This document shows, one piece after another, positions 8,825 to 14,676 of a stretch of 52,456 nucleotides of DNA. A program made the position numbers and the translations under genes. This DNA comes from an uncultured Lewinella sp. Lineage in GTDB: Bacteria; Bacteroidota; Bacteroidia; Chitinophagales; Saprospiraceae. Position 1 is the stretch's first letter; each line of letters opens with the position of its first letter. Under the pieces are notes generated by a model. That model was not told the origin of the DNA. It ran no database searches and saw nothing but the letters and a program-made list of their open reading frames with translations. Location of the stretch: NCBI GenBank assembly GCA_913057785.1, contig CAJXPD010000036.1, forward strand, positions 1 to 52,456. Direction: 5' to 3'.

Positions 8825-9250
8825 CTATTTCTCCCAAGAGAAGCGATGGGCGAAGCAGTTAGGTACAAAAGCTTTCGGTTGATCGATGCGATCCTGCTCA
8901 GTCTGTTTGCTTTGTTCTAAGTATTGCTGAGGGGTGTAGCCGGTGTGGCGTTTGAATAGGTGGGTGAAAGAAGGTAGGGATTCAAAACCCAGCGCAAAGC
9001 AAACTTGCGTAATGGAGCTTTCTTCCAACAGTAATTCCTTAGCTCGCTTAATACGAAGAGTGGTAAGATAGGCATGAGGCGTTTGACCGTAGGCACGTTT
9101 GAATAGCCGGAGAAAATGGTATTTGGAAAAACAAGCTTCCTTAGCCATATCTTGTACCTGGATTCGTTCCGTATAATGCTCATCGATATAGAGCTTGGCA
9201 GCTACGATTCTACGGTACAAATAGATCTTCGGGTGTGTTTCATCACTCAT
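8825..9250 (-). CDS. Short AraC-family regulator (DNA-binding domain only)
   Basis: 141 residues, essentially one AraC DNA-binding domain without a sensor domain. The first HTH is IQVDMAKEACFSKYHFLRLF-like (IQVQDMAKEACFSKYHFLRLF, split here as two overlapping parts), and the second is SSITQVCFALGFESLPSFTHLF followed by GYTPQQYLE. It is the first gene of the AraC-VOC-DoxX unit and probably regulates it, as is usual for such pairs. Confidence 0.85.
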   Translation of the reverse strand: MSDETHPKIYLYRRIVAAKLYIDEHYTERIQVQDMAKEACFSKYHFLRLFKRAYGQTPHAYLTTLRIKRAKELLLEESSITQVCFALGFESLPSFTHLFKRHTGYTPQQYLEQSKQTEQDRIDQPKAFVPNCFAHRFSWEK

Positions 9251-9293
9251 ACCCCTTAAAGTTAGCCCTTTTCTTGGGAGCTAGAGCAAATGC

Positions 9294-9322
9294 CGCTGAC
9301 GTTTTCACTAAAAAAGTCAGCG
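9294..9322 (-). terminator. Hairpin downstream of the NuiA-like gene, possible terminator
   Basis: CGCTGAC and GTCAGCG form a perfect 7-bp inverted repeat around a 15-base loop, about 50 bases past the stop of the NuiA-like gene and before the AraC gene. There is no strong T-tract after it on the minus strand, so terminator function is only a guess. Confidence 0.35.
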
Positions 9323-9374
9323 CCATTGCTGGTCCGACGGCTTTGACAGTAGTATACTATTTTCAATTGATGGA

Positions 9375-10187
9375 TTAGGTCCAAACCGTTGTCGTTTCAA
9401 AACCTACCAGATCGCCATCTGGTGTTATGCCTACGAGATAGACGGGGTATTCAGAGTTGGAACGCAGGCCATCCTCTCCTACGATGATATGAGTAATGTC
9501 CCGGAGATTAGCAATCATGAAATCCAATAGTGTTTGGAATTTCTCTTGATCAGCTTCTGCCTCGAAATCCTCGTAATTCTCAAAGATCCAGGCTAGCTCC
9601 TCGACCCCTTGCTGAAAAAAGTATACGGCTTCGGCGCGATCGACTAGACTAAGTCCCAAGGTTTCTCGGAAGGATTCTCTACTTAGATTTTCCAAGTTGG
9701 CTTCTCGCTGAAAAACTTGCAGAAAGGCATCTGCTTCGTTAGCCCAGGCCGGGAAGTATAAGCCTTCTCCCAGGGCCTTTAGGCCTTCCACGATTGTGGC
9801 AGTGGATTTTTTACCGCTTGACACCTGATCTTCTTTCATCATGCGAGCCAGTCGTACGGCCAATCGAGCTGTCAACGACATTTCGGCTATCTCGGCTTTG
9901 GATAGCCCATTGTTGTTGACATCGTATTTATCGATTAGTTTCTCCTTGGCGTAAGCTAGTGTACCTCTCACATCTGTTTCAGTGATCCGAGCTCCTGGTT
10001 TATGGTCACGATGATCCATGAAGCGATAAAAAATGCTGGTTAGCTGCTGCTCTACACCGGATAGTGTATTCAGCTTAAGTCTAATATCCTTTCGACTTAC
10101 AAAAGGGTCGTCTCCTCTGGCGTCAAGGATGTTTTTTGCGGCTCGGTCTAAGGCGGCGTGCACATCTTTTTTGGAAAGTCTGGACAT
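9375..10187 (-). CDS. EF-hand-like protein with C-terminal NuiA-type nuclease inhibitor domain
   Basis: 270 residues, acidic, no signal peptide, so probably cytosolic. The first ~125 residues show three EF-hand-like places: around ARGDDPFVSRKDI, DHRDHKPGARITETDV and KYDVNNNGLSKAEI. The third has the D-x-N-x-N-G core but is one residue shorter than a canonical loop. From about residue 140, LGEGLYFPAWANEADAFLQV and the final FQTLLDFMIANLRD...YPVYLVGITPDGDLVGFETT match, by memory of the family, the cyanobacterial nuclease A inhibitor NuiA, including the closing VYxxGxTxxGxLxGxxT motif. NuiA blocks sugar-nonspecific DNA/RNA nucleases; no cognate nuclease gene is visible here. Fusion to calcium-binding-like segments is unusual. 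It is monocistronic, with a 410-base region upstream. Confidence 0.66.
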   Translation of the reverse strand: MSRLSKKDVHAALDRAAKNILDARGDDPFVSRKDIRLKLNTLSGVEQQLTSIFYRFMDHRDHKPGARITETDVRGTLAYAKEKLIDKYDVNNNGLSKAEIAEMSLTARLAVRLARMMKEDQVSSGKKSTATIVEGLKALGEGLYFPAWANEADAFLQVFQREANLENLSRESFRETLGLSLVDRAEAVYFFQQGVEELAWIFENYEDFEAEADQEKFQTLLDFMIANLRDITHIIVGEDGLRSNSEYPVYLVGITPDGDLVGFETTTVWT

Positions 10188-10597
10188 GTGTAGGTTTTAT
10201 TGGTTGTAGTGGGCACACATACAGGGTCTGAACGGCGCCCTTTTTCTCATATTGGAGTGATTTGACACTCTTCCTTCAAGATAAGCGTACTCTCTAAGCT
10301 GAGCAATATTTCAGTGAATTCTTAAAGATTACTTAACCTATCTCGATTGACCATCATTTATACACCTCGCTAATGGGCTGGAGAAAAATCAATAGTGAAT
10401 TTTCGGAGCACACATTATTCATATCCGGACCTCTTTTGGAAATTAGGAACTTACCATGACACTTTGCTGAAGGGAAATTGGCAATTTTGTCTTTCATTTA
10501 AGTCCTTCTCCTTTAATTTATGGTTCCATTTAGCTTGCAGGTCGCGAACTTGGCAAGTGTTTTAGCGATTTTGAAACCATCAATTTAAAGGTGTCAC
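10188..10597. other. Divergent intergenic region without a gene
   Basis: 410 bases between the divergent NuiA-like and DASS transporter genes. No open frame or stable hairpin was found. It must hold the promoters of both genes, but no exact Bacteroidota TTG/TAnnTTTG pair could be picked out with confidence. AAAGGTG lies about seven bases before the transporter ATG and could act as a weak ribosome binding site. Confidence 0.5.
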
Positions 10598-12043
10598 ATG
10601 GCAGATTCTCGTAGAGCCTCGGGTTTGCAATTGAGCAGAATGAAGCGAATAGTGGAGAACCAGACCCGTGCCATTTATTTCTTATCTAGTATCCTTCTGG
10701 CCTTACTGTTTACCTATATACTCCGTGAGCCTGATTTCACGACGCCACAAGTGTATGTGCTATTCTTGTTGTTCTTCGCCATTTTTCTTTGGGTAAGTGA
10801 AGCCATCCCTCCCTTTGCTGTTGGGATTATGATCGTAGGTTTTCTCGTCTTTTTCTTGGGGAATCCGGTGGTCAACGCCGATGAAAATATTGAGGTCATT
10901 GCTTTTGTGCATACTTGGTCGGATAGTGTAATCTGGTTGCTCTTAGGTGGGTTCTTCCTGGCAGAGGGAATGAAGAAAACGAAGTTGGACCAGGAGCTTT
11001 TCAAAATATCATCCGGCCGATTCAAGGGGAGTGGTCAATTATTTTTGTTAGGCCAAATGCTGGCTACGGCGATTGCTTCCATGTTCATCTCTAATACGGC
11101 GACCACTGCCATGATGTTTGCGGCCATGATGCCATTACTCCAGCAGGAGCAAGGCGACCGAAACCTCGCCAAGGCGCTAACCTTGGGGATACCTGGGGCA
11201 GCGGCAATTGGGGGCATGGGGACGATCATTGGCTCGCCAACCAATGCCATTGCTGCGGATTTGATCAACAATCTGCCCAATCTGCAATACGAAATCGGAT
11301 TTTTGGAATGGATCTATTTTGGACTTCCGGTGGCGATCGTGTTGATTCTCCTATTTTGGGCGGTTTTATTGCGTAAATATCCTCCCATGGACGGTCCCGT
11401 CAATACGGATGGACTATTTCAAGAGGAAAACAAGGAAGAAGACGAGGATTATTCCCCCAGGGAGGAGGACCTGCGAAGACGAATCGTCTTGATTATTTTG
11501 GGCACAACTGTATTGCTTTGGTTAACCGATAAGTTGCACCCGATTCCGGTGGCAGCGGTCTCCGGTATACCTATAATTGGCTTGACGATGTTGGGGATTA
11601 TCACCAATGAAGATGTAAGGAAACTCCCTTGGGATACCCTGATGTTGGTAGCGGGTGGCCTTTCCCTTGGCTTAGCCATTCAGGAGACGGGCTTGAGTTT
11701 GCAGTTTGTGGATGCTATTAAAGGCTTCAATGCCAATACTCTATTACTAATCATCATTTTTGCTTTCTCCAGTGTCTTCTTTTCTAATATCATGAGCAAT
11801 ACTGCCACGGTTACCATCATGGTTCCGGCGGCCATCTTATTGCCTGGGGTAGACCCAGTCGTTTTGGCCTTAGTCATTGGACTATGCGCTTCCTGTGCAT
11901 TGTTCTTACCCGTTTCTACTCCTCCCAATGCCATCGCCTATAGTACAGGCTTGATCCGACAAGCAGAGTTTCGTCTTGGGGGCCTACTGATTGGCTTAGG
12001 AGGGCCGGTACTTATCGTGCTTTGGGTACTACTACTCATGTAG
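10598..12043 (+). CDS. DASS-family (SLC13) sodium-coupled anion/dicarboxylate symporter
   Basis: 481 residues, about 11-12 membrane segments. It has the two inverted SNT motifs of the DASS family: SNTATTAMM (SNT at 165-167) and MSNTATVTIM near residue 400. It also has the conserved GGMGTIIGSPTNAIA and LPVSTPPNAIAYSTG hairpin segments that line the sodium and substrate sites. An acidic cytoplasmic loop (EENKEEDEDYSPREEDL) separates the halves. Family members carry succinate, malate, citrate or sulfate with sodium; the exact substrate is open. A later ATG at residue 15 would remove the short hydrophilic leader and is an alternative start. Confidence 0.9.
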   Translation: MADSRRASGLQLSRMKRIVENQTRAIYFLSSILLALLFTYILREPDFTTPQVYVLFLLFFAIFLWVSEAIPPFAVGIMIVGFLVFFLGNPVVNADENIEVIAFVHTWSDSVIWLLLGGFFLAEGMKKTKLDQELFKISSGRFKGSGQLFLLGQMLATAIASMFISNTATTAMMFAAMMPLLQQEQGDRNLAKALTLGIPGAAAIGGMGTIIGSPTNAIAADLINNLPNLQYEIGFLEWIYFGLPVAIVLILLFWAVLLRKYPPMDGPVNTDGLFQEENKEEDEDYSPREEDLRRRIVLIILGTTVLLWLTDKLHPIPVAAVSGIPIIGLTMLGIITNEDVRKLPWDTLMLVAGGLSLGLAIQETGLSLQFVDAIKGFNANTLLLIIIFAFSSVFFSNIMSNTATVTIMVPAAILLPGVDPVVLALVIGLCASCALFLPVSTPPNAIAYSTGLIRQAEFRLGGLLIGLGGPVLIVLWVLLLM

Positions 12044-12116
12044 ACATGCCTGTAATTGCTTCAATTTCAACGCTTTCTTAGCTAGATTCTGCAGGATTTA
12101 AAATAAATTCACTTTT

Positions 12117-12148
12117 TTTAAAGTAAAACCTGACTTCATTCGTCTTCC
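12117..12148 (+). promoter_or_regulatory. ECF-type promoter copy P1, upstream of the sigma factor gene
   Basis: TTTAAAGTAAAAC is followed after 11 bases by CGTCTTCC. The same two boxes at the same spacing occur three more times at 13178, 13300 and 13425. The CGTC box resembles the -10 element of many ECF sigma promoters. The sigma gene's ATG begins 38 bases after CGTC, so self-activation is likely. Confidence 0.6.
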
Positions 12149-12178
12149 CATATAAAGAGATAAGAATCAAGAAGACAA

Positions 12179-12745
12179 ATGATGTCTATACCAATGGCAG
12201 AAGACGGCAGATCAAATATTAGTGGCGTTGTTAAGGAATACAGTAACAGACTGTTGCGGTTTATTCGTAGCAGGGTGCCCAATACTGCCGATGCTGAAGA
12301 TATTTTACAGGAAGTGTGGTACCAGTTTACCAATGTAGTGGATACGCAACCGATTGAGCAGGTTAGCGGTTGGTTGTTTAGAGTAGCGCGGAACCGAATT
12401 ACGGACCGTTATCGAAAGCGTAAGGATGATCTTTTAGAGGATTATATGTATGAAGATGAGGAAGGAGACCTTTTCTTACGCGAGGTGTTGATAGCGGATA
12501 ATGATAGTCCTGAAACAGAGATGCTACAGCAGATGTTTTGGGAAGAATTATTCGAGGCATTGGATGAGTTACCGGAGAATCAACGAGAAGTATTTGTCTG
12601 GAACGAACTGGAAGATCAAACCTTTCAGGAGATCGCCGATCGGACCGGAACCAATATCAAAACTTTGATTTCGAGGAAAAGATACGCAGTGCAACATTTG
12701 AGAAATCGACTCCGCCCTTTGTATGAAGAATTCATGGAGGAATAA
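12179..12745 (+). CDS. ECF-type RNA polymerase sigma factor
   Basis: 188 residues. Region 2 (about 20-85) reads LLRFIRSRVPNTADAEDILQEVWYQF...GWLFRVARNRITDRYRKRK. Region 4 (about 130-180) reads LDELPENQREVFVWNELEDQTFQEIADRTGTNIKTLISRKRYAV. There is no region 1.1 or 3, so it belongs to the extracytoplasmic-function class. Two ATGs stand in tandem at the start; the second (12182) is equally possible. It is followed after 44 bases by a small membrane protein. A promoter-like sequence before it recurs three times before the downstream membrane protein/HSP20 pair, which suggests this sigma factor drives both itself and that pair. Confidence 0.9.
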   Translation: MMSIPMAEDGRSNISGVVKEYSNRLLRFIRSRVPNTADAEDILQEVWYQFTNVVDTQPIEQVSGWLFRVARNRITDRYRKRKDDLLEDYMYEDEEGDLFLREVLIADNDSPETEMLQQMFWEELFEALDELPENQREVFVWNELEDQTFQEIADRTGTNIKTLISRKRYAVQHLRNRLRPLYEEFMEE

Positions 12746-12789
12746 GGAGAAGTTTAAGGTGTAAAATTTAGTTTTTAAAGTATAGGACT

Positions 12790-13152
12790 ATGTTTAAAGA
12801 TAAAAGATCCCATCGGAATGTACCTAGGCCAGTGAAAGGGCTTTTCATCTTGATGATGATAAGTGTTGTGATTTTTGTGCTAGGTCAGGTGATCATGTTT
12901 TTGTGGAATACGATCTTGGTGGAAGTCACCGGCGTCAAAGTGATTAACTTCTGGCAGGCCATTGGTTTGTTCGCCCTGAGTCGGATTCTCTTTGGCAGTT
13001 TCCACTTTAATAAAGGCCGACAGATGAAGCGTAAAATGCGCCGAGGAGCCAAGTGGAGAGAAAAGTGGATGAACATGTCAGAAGAAGAGCGAGCTGAATT
13101 CAAGCAACGCTGGAAGGATCGTTGTAACCGGCCCCCAAAGACGCAAATTTAA
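12790..13152 (+). CDS. Small two-helix membrane protein, possible sigma regulator
   Basis: 120 residues. Two hydrophobic helices (about 17-40 and 53-72) are followed by a strongly basic cytoplasmic-looking tail with KWREKWMNMSEEERAEFKQRW. No domain is recognised. The tail resembles the helical SEEER/FKxRW segments seen in small heavy-metal-sensor or Spy-like proteins, but that is only a resemblance. Its position directly behind an ECF sigma gene suggests a membrane anti-sigma or co-regulated stress protein; no direct evidence separates these. Confidence 0.7.
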   Translation: MFKDKRSHRNVPRPVKGLFILMMISVVIFVLGQVIMFLWNTILVEVTGVKVINFWQAIGLFALSRILFGSFHFNKGRQMKRKMRRGAKWREKWMNMSEEERAEFKQRWKDRCNRPPKTQI

Positions 13153-13177
13153 GGCCGGAGAAAAAAACTTGAAAAAA

Positions 13178-13209
13178 TTTAAAGTAAAGCGTCAACTTAT
13201 TCGTCTTCC
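13178..13209 (+). promoter_or_regulatory. ECF-type promoter copy P2
   Basis: TTTAAAGTAAAGC, 11 bases, CGTCTTCC. It is the first copy in the tandem array, 26 bases after the stop of the small membrane protein gene. One base differs from the consensus (G for A near the end of the first box). Confidence 0.55.
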
Positions 13210-13299
13210 TAATTGAGAGTAGGTTGAGTTTGGTAAGTTACTCAAGACATTGAACCCCCAAATGACAATATTTCCCCAAAAGAAAAAAAACTTGAAAAA

Positions 13300-13331
13300 T
13301 TTAAAGTAAAACGCCAACTCAATCGTCTTCC
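13300..13331 (+). promoter_or_regulatory. ECF-type promoter copy P3
   Basis: TTTAAAGTAAAAC, 11 bases, CGTCTTCC, identical in both boxes to copy P1. A transcript from here would run into the 13343-13370 hairpin within about 15 bases. Confidence 0.55.
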
Positions 13332-13342
13332 TAAATGAAAGC

Positions 13343-13370
13343 CTATTGAGCGCAGTTAATTACTCAATAG
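13343..13370 (+). other. Hairpin in the second repeat unit
   Basis: CTATTGAG and CTCAATAG form a perfect 8-bp stem with a 12-base loop. The first repeat unit has the equivalent TTGAG (13224-13228) and CTCAA (13241-13245), a 5-bp stem with a 12-base loop, although the flanking bases differ. Conservation of the stem suggests a functional RNA or DNA structure, for example a short RNA or an attenuator. Confidence 0.45.
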
Positions 13371-13424
13371 AATCAATCCCCAAACCACAACATTTTTCCA
13401 AGAGAAGAAAAAAAATCAAGAAAA

Positions 13425-13456
13425 TTTAAAGTAAAACTTCTACTCATTCGTCTTCC
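13425..13456 (+). promoter_or_regulatory. ECF-type promoter copy P4, nearest to the membrane protein/HSP20 genes
   Basis: TTTAAAGTAAAAC, 11 bases, CGTCTTCC. It lies 261 bases before the ATG of the 101-residue membrane protein. A transcript would have a long untranslated leader that includes the 13579-13699 inverted repeat. Confidence 0.55.
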
Positions 13457-13578
13457 TAATTGAAGACAATCTGGAAAAGGAAAAATCCCAACCAGTAGGA
13501 CGGAGAAACTTCGAATAACCTGACCCTTTTGGCTAAGGCGAAAGGAGGCTTCGTACGCCCCATTGTTTAACAAAAAAC

Positions 13579-13699
13579 TTCTTCGACCAATCCCGTGGAC
13601 AATCATAAAATGGGATGAATAAGCGATGCTGACGATTATTGTCAGTATAGCGTTGCATTTCATTTTTGAATGTCTTCAAACACGGGATTTATCGAAGAA
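13579..13699. repeat. Long-loop inverted repeat, copy B of a dispersed element
   Basis: The left arm TTCTTCGACCAATCCCGTG (13579-13597) pairs with the right arm CACGGGATTTATCGAAGAA (13681-13699), with two mismatches. After the left arm comes GACAATCATAAAATGGGATG, nearly identical to the loop of the element at 41116-41177. The loop here is longer and holds a further CTGAC/GTCAG hairpin. It lies immediately before the 13717 gene and would fall in its leader RNA. Confidence 0.65.
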
Positions 13700-13716
13700 C
13701 TAAAAAAATCAAAGTC

Positions 13717-14022
13717 ATGAGACCATTTAGGTTTTTCTTCATGTTAGCACTCGGTTTTATGTTGTTCTTTTTTGTCGCTCGATTCGTAGTAGTAGCCTTA
13801 GTAGTGGCAGCAGTAATGAGTACACTGTTCTTCATTGCTCGACGCATTAAAGGGTTCTTCTCACGGATGGATTGGGATGAAGGCTATCACGCTCACCACC
13901 CTTACCAGAGACGATACAGGAGAGCTATCCAACAACCTGTTTGGAAGGATGATCTTCTAGTAGAATACCCAAACCGTAATTACGACTATTTACCTAACTA
14001 TCAGTCTATCGAAGTGCGATAG
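13717..14022 (+). CDS. Small membrane protein upstream of HSP20
   Basis: 101 residues from the ATG at 13717. An upstream TTG at 13666 would extend the frame through the repeat arm and is rejected. Residues 4-45 form two close hydrophobic helices (FFFMLALGFMLFFFVARFVV, then an ALVVAAVMSTLFFIA run). A hydrophilic tail follows, rich in His, Tyr and Arg (YHAHHPYQRRYRR). No domain is recognised. It is 45 bases upstream of HSP20, so cotranscription is very likely, probably under the sigma-type promoters described upstream. Confidence 0.75.
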   Translation: MRPFRFFFMLALGFMLFFFVARFVVVALVVAAVMSTLFFIARRIKGFFSRMDWDEGYHAHHPYQRRYRRAIQQPVWKDDLLVEYPNRNYDYLPNYQSIEVR

Positions 14023-14067
14023 GAAGCTATAGTTTATCTATTTTATCAATCAAAAAAACTCAATCTT

Positions 14068-14478
14068 ATGTGTTATAAAGCAGCCCATCATCCTCATTGG
14101 AAAAAACATTATCATCATGCCAAAAGACGTCATCACCGACGCATGGCACGCTGGGCCTATCCTCCCGCCAGCATTGAAGAATTAGACGACCGCTACGAGA
14201 TTTTGATCTATGCAGCCGGTTACGAGAAGAGCGATTTTCAGGTGGGATTGGAAGATGATCATCTACTGATCAAAGTGAAGAAGGAAACCTCGGATGAGAT
14301 CGTGGAAGATCGTCGGGTGAGAGGTTATACGCCTGGCAGCTTCGAAAGACATTTTACCCTTAATCCCAAGATTGATCGAGAAGGTCTAAGTGCGAAATAC
14401 GAGGAAGGGATTTTGACCGTAATCTTGCCAAAGAAGGAAGGATCAGAGACCTTCCGTCAGGATATTGAAATCGTTTAG
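14068..14478 (+). CDS. HSP20 / alpha-crystallin family small heat shock protein
   Basis: 136 residues. After a His/Lys/Arg-rich N-terminal arm (HHPHWKKHYHHAKRRHHRR) comes the alpha-crystallin domain: DRYEILIYAAGYEKSDFQVG, LLIKVKK, GSFERHFTLNPKIDREGLSA and the hallmark YEEGILTVILPK. These holdases bind unfolding proteins in the cytosol without ATP. A C-terminal I-x-I-like IEIV end is present, the usual oligomerisation motif. It is the last gene of the stress block and is closed by a strong hairpin at 14532. Confidence 0.93.
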   Translation: MCYKAAHHPHWKKHYHHAKRRHHRRMARWAYPPASIEELDDRYEILIYAAGYEKSDFQVGLEDDHLLIKVKKETSDEIVEDRRVRGYTPGSFERHFTLNPKIDREGLSAKYEEGILTVILPKKEGSETFRQDIEIV

Positions 14479-14531
14479 ACGCACGAATTTCAGATGAATT
14501 GATGTTAGTCTAGTGAATTTAGTGTAAAGTA

Positions 14532-14565
14532 CAACGGTTTCCCCTGTTTCAGGAGGAAACCGTTG
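14532..14565 (+). terminator. Terminator hairpin after HSP20
   Basis: CAACGGTTTCC and GGAAACCGTTG form a perfect 11-bp stem with a 12-base loop, followed by CTTTGTTAG. It begins 53 bases after the HSP20 stop codon. The T-tract is short, but position and stability fit a rho-independent terminator. Confidence 0.7.
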
Positions 14566-14581
14566 CTTTGTTAGCTATATT

Positions 14582-14616
14582 GAGCGCGCTGAAGTTTGAT
14601 AAACTTCGGCGCGCTC
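14582..14616 (-). terminator. GC-rich hairpin after the permease gene
   Basis: GAGCGCGCTGAAGTTT pairs with AACTTCGGCGCGCTC around a GATA loop with one small imperfection. It lies between convergent genes, about 60 bases past the stop of the minus-strand permease, so it may terminate that gene, or both together with the hairpin at 14532. Confidence 0.5.
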
Positions 14617-14676
14617 GTGCTATAAGGTTTTAATGGCCCTCATAGGTGCCAACAAAGACATTTGGCGCAAAGAAGC

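Larger units (their letters stand above)
13161..13456 (+). repeat. Three tandem degenerate ~122-base repeats, each with the promoter motif
   Basis: Units start at about 13161, 13281 and 13403. Each begins with an A-rich run and CTTGAAAAA-like bases, then TTTAAAGTAAARC, 11 bases, and CGTCTTCCTAAWTGA. The first two units also share a TTGAG/CTCAA inverted repeat and end in a related TGAACCCCCAAA or TCAATCCCCAAA stretch. The third diverges after TTGAAGA. The spacing between CGTC boxes is 122 and 125 bases. There are no uniform spacers and no cas gene, so this is not a CRISPR. Confidence 0.75.

Noticed and set aside
8763..8837. N-terminal extension of the VOC protein
   Set aside because: It would overlap the AraC gene and adds residues not expected in the family; the inner ATG gives a standard VOC start.
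13161..13456. CRISPR-like array
   Set aside because: Only three units, repeats are long and degenerate, gaps are partly similar to each other, and no cas gene is present. The promoter-box explanation fits all four copies, including the isolated one.
13373..13663. 96-codon minus-strand frame over the promoter array
   Set aside because: It overlaps the third promoter copy and the dispersed repeat arm, with no conserved features.
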